Shown piece by piece: positions 9,953 through 17,897 of a stretch of DNA of 64,000 nucleotides. The notes under the pieces are model-generated. The model made no database searches. It worked only from the letters and a program-made list of their open reading frames with translations, and was not told the origin of the DNA. The stretch is taken from contig DDCZ01000070.1 in assembly GCA_002336485.1 (NCBI GenBank), forward strand, positions 7,511 through 71,510, in the 5' to 3' direction. Each line of letters begins with the position of its first letter. Position 1 is the first letter of the stretch. Origin of the DNA: Flavobacteriales bacterium UBA1993 (lineage in GTDB: Bacteria > Bacteroidota > Bacteroidia > Flavobacteriales_G > Salibacteraceae). Made by a program: the position numbers and the translations under genes.

Positions 9953-12217
9953 TTATCTGGTTTGTGCGTCTACAACCGCGATGGTAACCATATTTACTAT
10001 TTCCCTAACTGAACTTCCGAGTTGCAAAATGTGCACGGGCTTATCCATTCCTAAGAGAATAGGTCCAATAGTTTCACCTACACCCATCTCTTGCATCAGT
10101 TTATATGCGATGTTACCCGAAGCAAGGTTTGGAAATATGAGCACGTTCGCATCCTTGTTCACGAGTTTGGAAAAGGGAAACATCTCACTTAATAATTCCT
10201 TATTCAAAGCGAAGTTTGCCTGTATTTCACCATCTACAATAAGATCTGGATATTGATCATGAAGCATTTTAACCGCAGTCCTTACTTTAATGGTCTCTTC
10301 TGTTTCGCTGCTACCAAAGTTGGAATAACTCAACATTGCGATTCTTGGCTTTAATCTAAACCTCTTGACTGCTTCTGCGACAAGCAACGTTATCTCTACC
10401 AGCTGCTCTGCAGATGGTTCGTAAGTAACTGTCGTGTCCGCTAAAAACAACGGTCCATTTTTAGTCAGCAACACGTACATTCCAGCAATACTCTTCAAGC
10501 TTGGATCTTTTCCAATCACCTGAAGGGCGGGCTTAATAGTTGACGCATAATTTCTAGTTAATCCGGATATCAAGACATCCGCTTCGCCGTTTTGCACCAT
10601 TGCAGCACCAAAATAGTTTCGCTCACGCATTATTTTACGCGCCTCAGGATACGTGAACCCTCTTCGTTTTCGTTTCTCTAAAAACGCCTCCGCATATTTC
10701 TTTCTTCGCTCTGATTCTTCGTTGCTTCGAGAATCGATGATCTCAATATCTCCCAAGTCCAATCCATGTTCTTCGATCATATTGATAATCCGATGTTTAT
10801 TGCCCAATAGTATTGGAATTGCAACCCCATCTTCTTTTGTGATCTGAGCGGCCTTTAAAATCTTGTAATGATCTGCCTCGGCAAACACCACCCGCTTAGG
10901 ATTCATCCGAGAACGCTGTGTGATACTTTGGATCAGCTTATTATCTAGCCCAAGTCGTTTATCCAAATTCTCCTCATATTTCGCCCAATCATCAATCTTG
11001 ATTTGGGCTACTCCACTTTCCATGGCCGCCTTGGCCACAGCTGGGGCTACCGTAGTAATCAACCTATAGTCGAGCGGTTTTGGAATGATGTATTCTTTAC
11101 CAAATGATATGTTGGTCTCTCCATATGCAATGTTCACCTCTACGGGCACAGGCTCCTTAGCCAACGACGCCAAAGCACGAACTGCAGCTAACTTCATCGC
11201 CTCGTTAATTTCAGTCGCACGCACGTCAAGCGCACCACGAAAAATGAAGGGAAACCCCAAGACATTGTTCACCTGATTAGGGTAATCGCTACGCCCCGTT
11301 GCCATTATCAAGTCCTCTCTCGCTTCAATGGCCAATTGGTATGATATTTCGGGGTCTGGATTGGCACATGCAAAGACTATTGGATTCGGGGCCATTGACC
11401 TCAACATATCTTGAGATACAATATTTCCAATGGACAAGCCTAAAAAAACATCGGCTCCTTTCATTGCATCAGCAAGGGTTTCACAATTCGTATCAACCGC
11501 AAATTTTTCCTTTTGTGCATCTAGACCTTCACGCTTCGAGGATACCACTCCCTTGCTGTCAACGAGCATCACATTCTCGCGCTTCACTCCCAACGAACAA
11601 TAGAGGGTTATGCATGAAATAGCCGCCGCGCCCGCTCCACTAACAACTACGCGCACCTCCTCTATTTTCTTCTCAGCGATCTCCAGCGCATTCAAAAGCG
11701 CGGCACTTGAAATAATCGCTGTCCCATGCTGATCATCGTGCATGACGGGAATATTCAATTCCTTTTTTAAGCGTCTCTCTATTTCAAACGCCTCGGGCGC
11801 CTTGATGTCTTCCAAATTAATTCCGCCAAAAGTTGGAGAAATTGCCTTTACTGTATCTACGAATCGATCGATATCGGTTGCGTCGATTTCAATATCGAAA
11901 ACGTCAATGTCAGCGAATATTTTGAATAGCAGTCCCTTGCCCTCCATGACCGGTTTGGAAGCAGAAGGCCCGATATTCCCGAGGCCAAGAACGGCAGTAC
12001 CATTTGAAATTACAGCTACTAGATTTCCTTTTGCCGTGTACTTGTATACATCATCTTCGTTTTCAGCAATCTTAAGGCAAGGTTCAGCCACGCCTGGTGA
12101 ATATGCCAAACTTAAATCCCGTTGAGACGAATATGGCTTGGTTGGAACTACTTCGATTTTGCCCGGTTTTCCACTTGAATGGTACTCGAGGGCTTCATCT
12201 TTTTTAATCTTGATCAT
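9953..12217 (-). CDS. maeB: NADP-dependent malic enzyme with C-terminal phosphotransacetylase-like domain
   Basis: A 754-residue MaeB-type enzyme that oxidatively decarboxylates malate to pyruvate with NADP. The N-terminal malic domain includes YSPGVAEPC and the acidic metal-site block FADIDVFDIEIDATD; the NAD(P)-binding domain has the Rossmann motif SGAGAAAISC near residue 190 and a second substrate block VMHDDQHGTAI. From about residue 430 onward the protein resembles phosphate acetyltransferase (RVVFAEADHYKIL, then GLTRNYASTIKPAL and FPNLASGNIAYKLMQ). In MaeB enzymes this domain is regulatory, binding acetyl-CoA, and is not a working transacetylase. Length fits the E. coli MaeB type (about 760). 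It is the first gene of a probable maeB-ruvA-sprA transcript. Confidence 0.96.
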   Translation of the reverse strand: MIKIKKDEALEYHSSGKPGKIEVVPTKPYSSQRDLSLAYSPGVAEPCLKIAENEDDVYKYTAKGNLVAVISNGTAVLGLGNIGPSASKPVMEGKGLLFKIFADIDVFDIEIDATDIDRFVDTVKAISPTFGGINLEDIKAPEAFEIERRLKKELNIPVMHDDQHGTAIISSAALLNALEIAEKKIEEVRVVVSGAGAAAISCITLYCSLGVKRENVMLVDSKGVVSSKREGLDAQKEKFAVDTNCETLADAMKGADVFLGLSIGNIVSQDMLRSMAPNPIVFACANPDPEISYQLAIEAREDLIMATGRSDYPNQVNNVLGFPFIFRGALDVRATEINEAMKLAAVRALASLAKEPVPVEVNIAYGETNISFGKEYIIPKPLDYRLITTVAPAVAKAAMESGVAQIKIDDWAKYEENLDKRLGLDNKLIQSITQRSRMNPKRVVFAEADHYKILKAAQITKEDGVAIPILLGNKHRIINMIEEHGLDLGDIEIIDSRSNEESERRKKYAEAFLEKRKRRGFTYPEARKIMRERNYFGAAMVQNGEADVLISGLTRNYASTIKPALQVIGKDPSLKSIAGMYVLLTKNGPLFLADTTVTYEPSAEQLVEITLLVAEAVKRFRLKPRIAMLSYSNFGSSETEETIKVRTAVKMLHDQYPDLIVDGEIQANFALNKELLSEMFPFSKLVNKDANVLIFPNLASGNIAYKLMQEMGVGETIGPILLGMDKPVHILQLGSSVREIVNMVTIAVVDAQTR

Positions 12218-12284
12218 AAATTGGGCAAAGGGGCGTAAAAATAGAAATATTGGTCTTGCTATTTTGCGGTGTTGGCGCCTTTAT

Positions 12285-12292
12285 TAGCTTTG
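12285..12292 (+). promoter_or_regulatory. Candidate -7 box for the sirtuin gene
   Basis: TAGCTTTG matches TAnnTTTG and a TTTG at 12263-12266 sits 18 bases upstream as a possible -33 element. The box ends 9 bases before the ATG at 12302, so the leader would be very short. If real, it excludes the GTG at 12269 as start codon. Confidence 0.45.
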
Positions 12293-12301
12293 GTAAACAG
12301 C

Positions 12302-13015
12302 ATGCAAAAAAGAAAAAGAATTGTCGTGTTTTCAGGAGCAGGAATGAGCGCGGAAAGCGGCCTCAAAACCTTTCGAGATTCTGGCGGTCTTTGGGAAGAA
12401 TATGACATTGCTGAAGTTGCGACACCCGAGGCATGGAGCGCTAACCCTGAGAAGGTCTTGGAATTTTATAATCAGCGACGGCTTCAGGTATTAAAAGCCG
12501 ACCCGAACGAAGGCCACCGCGCCCTTCGAAAATTAGAGGCCGAATTTGAAGTTGCGATCGTTACCCAAAATATTGATGATTTGCACGAAAGGGCGGGAAG
12601 TACAAACGTACTTCACCTTCACGGCGAAATATTAAAATCAAAGTGTGTTTCAGGAGACCCAAAACTTTATCAAGTCTCCTCTCCACTAAAACTGGGAGAC
12701 TTATCTGATCACAAAAAGCAACTTAGGCCGCATGTGGTGTGGTTTGGAGAAGATGTCCCCGAATATGATCGAGCTAGGCAAATCATTGAAAGCTGCGACA
12801 TTCTTTTGGTTATTGGCACCAGTCTCAATGTTTATCCAGCCGCAGGCTTAGTGCATTTTTCACCTAGCGGATGCCAACGCTTTTTGGTCGACCCAAACGA
12901 ACTTGAACTAGGTGGTATTAAGGATATCAATCACATTAAAATGCCGGCAGGACTTGGAGTCCCAATGGTGGTTCATCGTATTTTGAAGGAGAATCAAATT
13001 GAAATTCAAGGTTAA
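12302..13015 (+). CDS. SIR2-family NAD-dependent protein deacylase
   Basis: A 237-residue sirtuin that removes acyl groups from lysines using NAD. NAD-binding motifs are GAGMSAESGLKTFRD (residues 12-26) and TQNIDDLHERAG (88-99); the catalytic His is in HLHGE (His107); LRPHVVWFGE and GTSLNVYPAAG complete the fold. Tyr56 and Arg59 in FYNQRR reproduce the Tyr-x-x-Arg pair that marks class III sirtuins (CobB, SIRT5), which accept succinyl and malonyl lysine. Only one cysteine (Cys115) is left where sirtuins usually have four zinc ligands, so the zinc site is probably lost, a variation I believe occurs in other Bacteroidota. I chose ATG 12302 over the upstream GTG 12269 because the family begins just before the glycine-rich loop and a promoter box lies between the two. 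Confidence 0.92.
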   Translation: MQKRKRIVVFSGAGMSAESGLKTFRDSGGLWEEYDIAEVATPEAWSANPEKVLEFYNQRRLQVLKADPNEGHRALRKLEAEFEVAIVTQNIDDLHERAGSTNVLHLHGEILKSKCVSGDPKLYQVSSPLKLGDLSDHKKQLRPHVVWFGEDVPEYDRARQIIESCDILLVIGTSLNVYPAAGLVHFSPSGCQRFLVDPNELELGGIKDINHIKMPAGLGVPMVVHRILKENQIEIQG

Positions 13016-13129
13016 ACCCTCATAAACTCTTCTATCGTGGCACGATTTAGGTAAACTGGAAGAATAGGAATTCAATCAACTGAAGCTTTATCATATAGAC
13101 AAAGCGACTAATTAACCCAAGTGAACCGG

Positions 13130-13137
13130 TACATTTG
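13130..13137 (+). promoter_or_regulatory. -7 box for the TlpA/DUF6029/Omp28 cluster
   Basis: TACATTTG matches TAnnTTTG and ends 21 bases upstream of the thioredoxin ATG at 13159, predicting a leader of about 15 bases. The identical octamer precedes the PNGase-like gene at 50106. No clear TTG -33 element is visible. Confidence 0.5.
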
Positions 13138-13158
13138 CCCGCACATAATTCATACAAC

Positions 13159-13674
13159 ATGAAAAGACTTACGACATTACTTTTATCAACGATTCTCATT
13201 TCCACAATTGCCGCGGCTCAAGATTCAGGACGGAAAATTCCCGACGTAGCTGTTAAGAATCTGGACAACTCATCCTTTCAAACTTCGCAGATAAGTAATG
13301 ACGGAAAGCCAATCATAATAAGTTTTTGGGCCACATGGTGCAGCCCTTGCAAACGTGAATTAAACACCATAGCAGAGGACTTTGACGACTGGGTAGATGA
13401 GACGGGTGTGAAGTTGGTTGCTATTTCAATTGACGATGCACGAAATCAGGCAAAAGTGAAACCATACGTTGACACACAAGGATGGGAATATGATGTTTAT
13501 ATAGATCCTAACGGGGATTTCAAACGGGCAATGAACGTGAACAATGTACCGCACACATTTTTAATTGATGGAGAGGGAAACATTGTTTGGCAGCATAATT
13601 CATACGCGCCTGGAGATGAAGAAGAATTACGTGAGCTCGTCGAAAAACTTGCTGCTGGAGAATCTATCGACTAA
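13159..13674 (+). CDS. Exported TlpA-like thiol-disulfide oxidoreductase
   Basis: A 171-residue thioredoxin-fold protein. It starts with a clear signal peptide (MKRLTTLLLSTILISTIAAA, cut before Gln21), so it works in the periplasm. The active site is WATWCSPC with Cys61 and Cys64, followed by the cis-proline segment NNVPHTFLID. This is the TlpA/ResA/AhpC-TSA type, generally reducing disulfides in periplasmic substrates. The ATG at 13159 is preferred over the TTG at 13135 because the latter lies inside the promoter box and would spoil the signal peptide. It is the first gene of a tight plus-strand cluster: the DUF6029 barrel starts 9 bases later, followed by an Omp28-like lipoprotein and a PorT-like barrel. 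The context suggests redox support for outer-membrane proteins, but the partner is unknown. Confidence 0.9.
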   Translation: MKRLTTLLLSTILISTIAAAQDSGRKIPDVAVKNLDNSSFQTSQISNDGKPIIISFWATWCSPCKRELNTIAEDFDDWVDETGVKLVAISIDDARNQAKVKPYVDTQGWEYDVYIDPNGDFKRAMNVNNVPHTFLIDGEGNIVWQHNSYAPGDEEELRELVEKLAAGESID

Positions 13675-13683
13675 CCTATTTGA

Positions 13684-15390
13684 ATGAACTTACTTAGAAC
13701 TGCCACTACCCTATTTATTGTCGCCGCATACTTCACTTCCTTTTCCCAAGAATCAGGTGCTTTAGAAGGAATTCAAATACATGGGAACTTTGATCTGTAT
13801 GCGCAGCAATACAACGAAGACAGCATTATTGGAGCCAACGCTGTTCCCGAAAAAAGTGGCATAAACGCATTTACCAACCTAATCATTTCCAAAGGGAAGT
13901 TTAGCGCCGGCATTCGAGTTGAAAGCTACCTTCCTCCGGTTCAAGGTTTCGACAACCGCTACGGCAATCAATCGGTAGGAGTGCCTTTTCGATATGCTTC
14001 TTTTAGCCAAGAAGGATTGGAAATTACCGCGGGAAACTTTTATGAGCAATACGGCTCAGGACTATTACTTAGAAGTTATGAAGCCCGCGGACTTGGTTTA
14101 GATAATGCGTTTGATGGTTTGCGCGTTCGATACAGCCCATACAAGGGCTTGTACTTGAAGGGCCTGGTAGGAAATCAGAGATATTATTGGGATAAGGGTG
14201 ATGGTACTGTTCGTGCCCTCGATGGAGAAGTTCAATTCAATGAGCTTATATCGAAACTAGAGACAAGCAAATTTCGGCTCTCGATCGGTGGAAGTTTCGT
14301 TAGCAAATACCAGGCTCAGCCCACGGGAGCATCATTGGAGTTACCAGAAAACGTTGCAGGCTGGTCTGGCAGAGCTCAATTGAATTATGAGGGAATCAGT
14401 CTATTGGCTGAATACGCCCGTAAGATGAACGACCCAAACAAATCGAATCATTATATCTACAGACCTGGGCAAGGATTATTCGCGTCCGCTACCTATTCAC
14501 AAAAGGGTTTCGGGATAAATTTGAGCGCAAAAACCATTGACAATATGGAGTTTCGCAGCGATCGCGAGGCCGGCTTCAATGATTTATTCATTAACTATTT
14601 ACCTGCTCTAACGCGGCAGCATACTTACAATTTAGCGGCTACGCTTTACCCTTACGCCACCCAACCGAATGGTGAAATAGGGTTTCAGTCAGACATTAGT
14701 TACAAAATCAAAAAAGGAAGTAAGGTTGGGGGCAAATACGGAACTACTATTATGCTTAATGCCTCCTGGATTAATTCGTTGAAACGATCATATATCTCAG
14801 ATGCCAACGGGGATACGGCAACGGCACTTCTTGAAGATTTCGTTTACCTGAATGAAGATCCAGGCAGAGAAGGATATACCACGAGTCTTTTTAAAGCAAG
14901 CAACGAAGTTCTTTATAGAGATGTAAATATTGAAGTGGCCAGAAAATTCAACAAAGCCTTTAAGTTGAAACTTTCATACATCTACTTAGACTACAACATT
15001 TTCGTGATTCAAAACAAGGTTTCTCCAAATGTGATCACACATATTGCGGTGGTAGAAGGACTTAATAAGCTCAGTAAAAAACACAGTATTCGATGGGAAT
15101 TTCAACATATGTTGACTGAGCAGGACCAAGGAGATTGGATTTTCGGACTTGTAGAATATGCTTATTCCCCTCATTGGATTGTTAGTGTGCTAAATCAATA
15201 CAATTACGGAAACAAAAACAAAGACCTGAGGGTTAACTATCCCACTGCTCAAGTCGTCTATGTGTACAACGCCAATAGAATTAGTCTCGGATATGGACGA
15301 CAGCGAGCTGGAATATTCTGCATTGGCGGTGTATGTAGAAACGTTCCTGCGGCAAATGCAGTGACATTAGCAATCACAAGTAGCTTCTAA
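13684..15390 (+). CDS. DUF6029 family outer-membrane beta-barrel protein
   Basis: A 568-residue protein with a signal peptide (MNLLRTATTLFIVAAYFTSFS) and then alternating hydrophobic and polar short strands typical of a large beta barrel, ending in a phenylalanine (AITSSF), the usual outer-membrane assembly signal. The N-terminal block IQIHGNFDLYAQQYNEDSIIG and the GNFYEQYGSGLLLRSYE motif are, as I recall, features of DUF6029, a Bacteroidota family without known function. It is transcribed between a periplasmic thioredoxin and an Omp28-like lipoprotein with small gaps (9 and 10 bases), an arrangement that points to a joint role at the outer membrane. A C-terminal CIGGVC pair could form a disulfide and be a substrate of the neighbouring thioredoxin; that is inference. 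Confidence 0.82.
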   Translation: MNLLRTATTLFIVAAYFTSFSQESGALEGIQIHGNFDLYAQQYNEDSIIGANAVPEKSGINAFTNLIISKGKFSAGIRVESYLPPVQGFDNRYGNQSVGVPFRYASFSQEGLEITAGNFYEQYGSGLLLRSYEARGLGLDNAFDGLRVRYSPYKGLYLKGLVGNQRYYWDKGDGTVRALDGEVQFNELISKLETSKFRLSIGGSFVSKYQAQPTGASLELPENVAGWSGRAQLNYEGISLLAEYARKMNDPNKSNHYIYRPGQGLFASATYSQKGFGINLSAKTIDNMEFRSDREAGFNDLFINYLPALTRQHTYNLAATLYPYATQPNGEIGFQSDISYKIKKGSKVGGKYGTTIMLNASWINSLKRSYISDANGDTATALLEDFVYLNEDPGREGYTTSLFKASNEVLYRDVNIEVARKFNKAFKLKLSYIYLDYNIFVIQNKVSPNVITHIAVVEGLNKLSKKHSIRWEFQHMLTEQDQGDWIFGLVEYAYSPHWIVSVLNQYNYGNKNKDLRVNYPTAQVVYVYNANRISLGYGRQRAGIFCIGGVCRNVPAANAVTLAITSSF

Positions 15391-15400
15391 TACTATTGAT

Positions 15401-16330
15401 ATGAAAACCATTCATCGACTTTCGATTCTTGTAACTCTCATGGCAGTATTTGTTCAGTGCAACAAGGTCGACTTGCCAATTCCTAAACCAGCACCTGTCA
15501 TAATCGTTCAAGGAAGCATCTTTCCAGCCGTTGACTCCACAAATCTCAATAGGGATTTCAAAAAAACATACGTAGAAGAGTTTACCGGCCACAAGTGCAT
15601 TACATGCCCAGCCAACACCAAAAAACTCTTGACTCAACTAAGTGAGAATCCAGAAAGAATGATCGTCGTTGCCTATCATGCAGGTAGCTTCGCACGGGTA
15701 GACTTACCAAAGTATCCAACTGATTTCAATACTGAGTACGCCACCGAATTCTACGATTTCAATGGCATGTCTACCGAACCAATTCCAAGCGCCATAATTA
15801 ATCGTCGGGCATTCGAAAACTATAATGGTCTATATCTCTTCAACAACGCCACCACATTTTGGAAGGCGCCGATTAACTTTGAAAATGAAAATACAAGCAC
15901 CGATTTTGCCTTAGGAGTTGCCGCCGATTATAATGACAGTTTAGACGCGATTCTGGTTCAAACAAGCATCGAAGCCCTAAACGAAATCACTGGTAACTTT
16001 CGAGTATTGACGCTTTTAGTGGAGGACAGCATAGTTGCGGAACAATTAGACGCCGAAGCTGATGAGGGCGTTTATCCAAATAAAATTGTAACTGATTACG
16101 TCCACCGACATGTCCTTAGAAAGAAACTCTCTACCGATGTATCCATTTCTGGAGATAGAGTGATCGAAGGAGGGCTAGCAATCAACACATGGGCTGATTT
16201 GCAACTTCAGGGAGCCATTCCCGAAACTGTTTTAGATATGCACCAGCTACTTGTGGTTTCCATTTTAATAAATGAAGAAACCGGCGAGGTGGTTCAAAGC
16301 GAAGAGACTCATGTTCATTTGGACGAGTAG
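15401..16330 (+). CDS. Omp28-like lipoprotein with thioredoxin-type CxxC
   Basis: A 309-residue exported protein. The N-terminus (MKTIHRLSILVTLMAVFVQC) ends in a cysteine at residue 20 that may be lipidated, although Gln at -1 is an unusual lipobox. Next comes EEFTGHKCITCP with Cys66 and Cys69 in a thioredoxin-like setting, the signature of Omp28-related proteins first named in Porphyromonas. The block STEPIPSAIINRR is the region holding the equivalent of the cis-proline. The rest is beta-rich, as in Omp28 relatives. The gene follows DUF6029 by 10 bases, and its last 20 bases overlap the next gene. Omp28 function is unknown; with a TlpA-like protein two genes upstream it forms a two-thioredoxin-fold set around a barrel. 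Confidence 0.82.
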   Translation: MKTIHRLSILVTLMAVFVQCNKVDLPIPKPAPVIIVQGSIFPAVDSTNLNRDFKKTYVEEFTGHKCITCPANTKKLLTQLSENPERMIVVAYHAGSFARVDLPKYPTDFNTEYATEFYDFNGMSTEPIPSAIINRRAFENYNGLYLFNNATTFWKAPINFENENTSTDFALGVAADYNDSLDAILVQTSIEALNEITGNFRVLTLLVEDSIVAEQLDAEADEGVYPNKIVTDYVHRHVLRKKLSTDVSISGDRVIEGGLAINTWADLQLQGAIPETVLDMHQLLVVSILINEETGEVVQSEETHVHLDE

Positions 16331-16964
16331 AATTTGCCTCTTTCTGGCCTTCATCAATATTGCCCAAGCACAGAATGGTGCGAAGGCGGTTAAAAATAGA
16401 TCCAAAGGAGAGTTCCATGCGTTAGCCAGAGCCGGATTAACTACAAGTCAGGTCTATGGCGATGGATTCGGAGGCTACAATAAATTGGGTTTTACCGCCG
16501 GAGTAGGAACCTATACGGCGATCTCAAACAGATTTGACTTTCAATTCGAACTGAACTATTCTACCAGAGGAGCGAGAAAGCGACCAACTTCTCAAGATCC
16601 GACTATATATAGAATCGGCGCCAACTATATCGACATTCCATTGCTTCTAAAAACATCGATTAGCTTCTTCGAACTGGAATTTGGGATCTGCAATGGGGTG
16701 TATCTCTTCCATAATGAAGCAGACAACTTTGGTCGGGTTCCAAAAAACCTACACGGCTGGCAGTTCAATAGATATGAACTTGCTGGAAATGTGGGGATAA
16801 ACGTGCCCATAAATGAGAAATGGTTGGTGAATGCTCGATTTCACTATTCCCTATTGCCAGCCGCAGGGAAACTGGGTTTCGTGAGTGGCTTTGCCCTTTA
16901 TGGCGGCGCTTATAACAACGTGATCACGCTTAGTCTTCACCGTCGTTTCCGTCCTTCGAACTAG
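16311..16964 (+). CDS. PorT-like outer-membrane beta-barrel protein
   Basis: A 217-residue protein with a signal peptide (MFIWTSRICLFLAFINIAQA) and an eight-to-ten-strand barrel pattern typical of the PorT / outer-membrane protein beta-barrel family of Bacteroidota: ALARAGLTTSQVYGDGFGGY, then GFTAGVGTYTAISNRFDFQFELNYSTRG and IDIPLLLKTSI. The ATG at 16311 is preferred to the one at 16272 because it places the signal peptide at the N-terminus. It overlaps the end of the Omp28-like gene by 20 bases in another frame, so translation may be coupled. Its 3' end also overlaps the convergent queG gene by 35 bases. Family members include the T9SS protein PorT, but many are of unknown function and I cannot say this is PorT itself. 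Confidence 0.78.
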   Translation: MFIWTSRICLFLAFINIAQAQNGAKAVKNRSKGEFHALARAGLTTSQVYGDGFGGYNKLGFTAGVGTYTAISNRFDFQFELNYSTRGARKRPTSQDPTIYRIGANYIDIPLLLKTSISFFELEFGICNGVYLFHNEADNFGRVPKNLHGWQFNRYELAGNVGINVPINEKWLVNARFHYSLLPAAGKLGFVSGFALYGGAYNNVITLSLHRRFRPSN

Positions 16965-17895
16965 CTAAGAATCGAATATTCCGCAGGAGACCATCAAATC
17001 CGGCACGTTTCACAGCGCTTCCCGCAAATAGCGAATCAAACGTTTCTAGTTCCAATTGATTCCATTGTGACCTATCTGCTTGAATCAATTCTTGCTTCGG
17101 CATAAATGCTGGCTCCTGATGTGGGACACTAAACTTATTCCAAGGACAAACATCCTGACATATGTCGCAACCAAACACCCAATCGTTGAACTTTCCTTCA
17201 AACTCAGTTGGAATCATGGCATCCTTTAGTTCGATGGTGAAATAAGAAATGCACTTACTTCCATCCACTTTATATGGCTCATGAATTGCGTCGGTAGGGC
17301 ACGCGTCAACACAAGCGGTGCACGTCCCACAATGGTCCTTAACAGGGTCGTCAGGGTGCAATTGAACGTCCAACACCAATACGGCCAAAAAATTAAAGGA
17401 ACCTCTGTCTCTGGACAAAATATTTGAGTGCTTTCCTACCCACCCAATTCCACTGCGTTGAGCCCATGCCTTTTCCAAAACTGGGGCAGAATCAACAAAA
17501 CCTCGTCCATTAACCTCACCAATATGGTCGGTCAATTCTGAAAGAAGTCGTTTCATTTTCTTTCGAATCACCTTATGATAATCTCGTCCGTAAGCATATT
17601 TACTAATCTTCAATGTGCTCTGAGGCAGTTCTTCACTTGGAAAATAATTTTGAGTTAGAACGACAACACTCTTCGCTCCAGGCACCAACTTGCGTGGATC
17701 AACCCTAAGGTCGAAGTAGTTCTCCATGTAATTCATGGATCCATGCCTACCCTCCTCCAACCATTTCTCAAGGCGACCAGCTTCCACATCAAGTGTTTGG
17801 GCGTCGGCTATTCTGCAATCCTCGAATCCTAGATTCGAAGCTATTTCCTTAACTTTTTGGGAACGTGTTTGCGCAACCAGATCGGCAGAGATCAT
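16930..17895 (-). CDS. queG: Epoxyqueuosine reductase
   Basis: QueG performs the last step of queuosine synthesis, reducing epoxyqueuosine in the wobble position of tRNAs with GUN anticodons, using cobalamin and two 4Fe-4S clusters. Both cluster motifs are present: CGTCTACVDACPTDAI and, further on, CDICQDVCPWN. The N-terminal cobalamin-binding part has KSVVVLTQNYFP and KISKYAYGRDYHKVIRKK, and catalytic-region residues are in GFVDSAPVLEKAWAQRSGIG. At 321 residues it lacks the C-terminal HEAT-like extension of the roughly 380-residue E. coli enzyme, as shorter QueG proteins do. It starts 2 bases after ruvB and is surely co-transcribed with it. Its 3' end overlaps the convergent PorT-like gene by 35 bases. 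Confidence 0.96.
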   Translation of the reverse strand: MISADLVAQTRSQKVKEIASNLGFEDCRIADAQTLDVEAGRLEKWLEEGRHGSMNYMENYFDLRVDPRKLVPGAKSVVVLTQNYFPSEELPQSTLKISKYAYGRDYHKVIRKKMKRLLSELTDHIGEVNGRGFVDSAPVLEKAWAQRSGIGWVGKHSNILSRDRGSFNFLAVLVLDVQLHPDDPVKDHCGTCTACVDACPTDAIHEPYKVDGSKCISYFTIELKDAMIPTEFEGKFNDWVFGCDICQDVCPWNKFSVPHQEPAFMPKQELIQADRSQWNQLELETFDSLFAGSAVKRAGFDGLLRNIRFLASSKDGNDGED

Positions 17896-17897
17896 GA

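Noticed and set aside
13036..13052. ATCGTGGCACGAT palindrome after the sirtuin gene as a terminator
   Set aside because: The stem leaves too small a loop and only three T follow, so it is too weak to call.
16272..16310. Earlier ATG start of the PorT-like gene
   Set aside because: It would add 13 polar residues ahead of a good signal peptide and lengthen the overlap with the Omp28-like gene.
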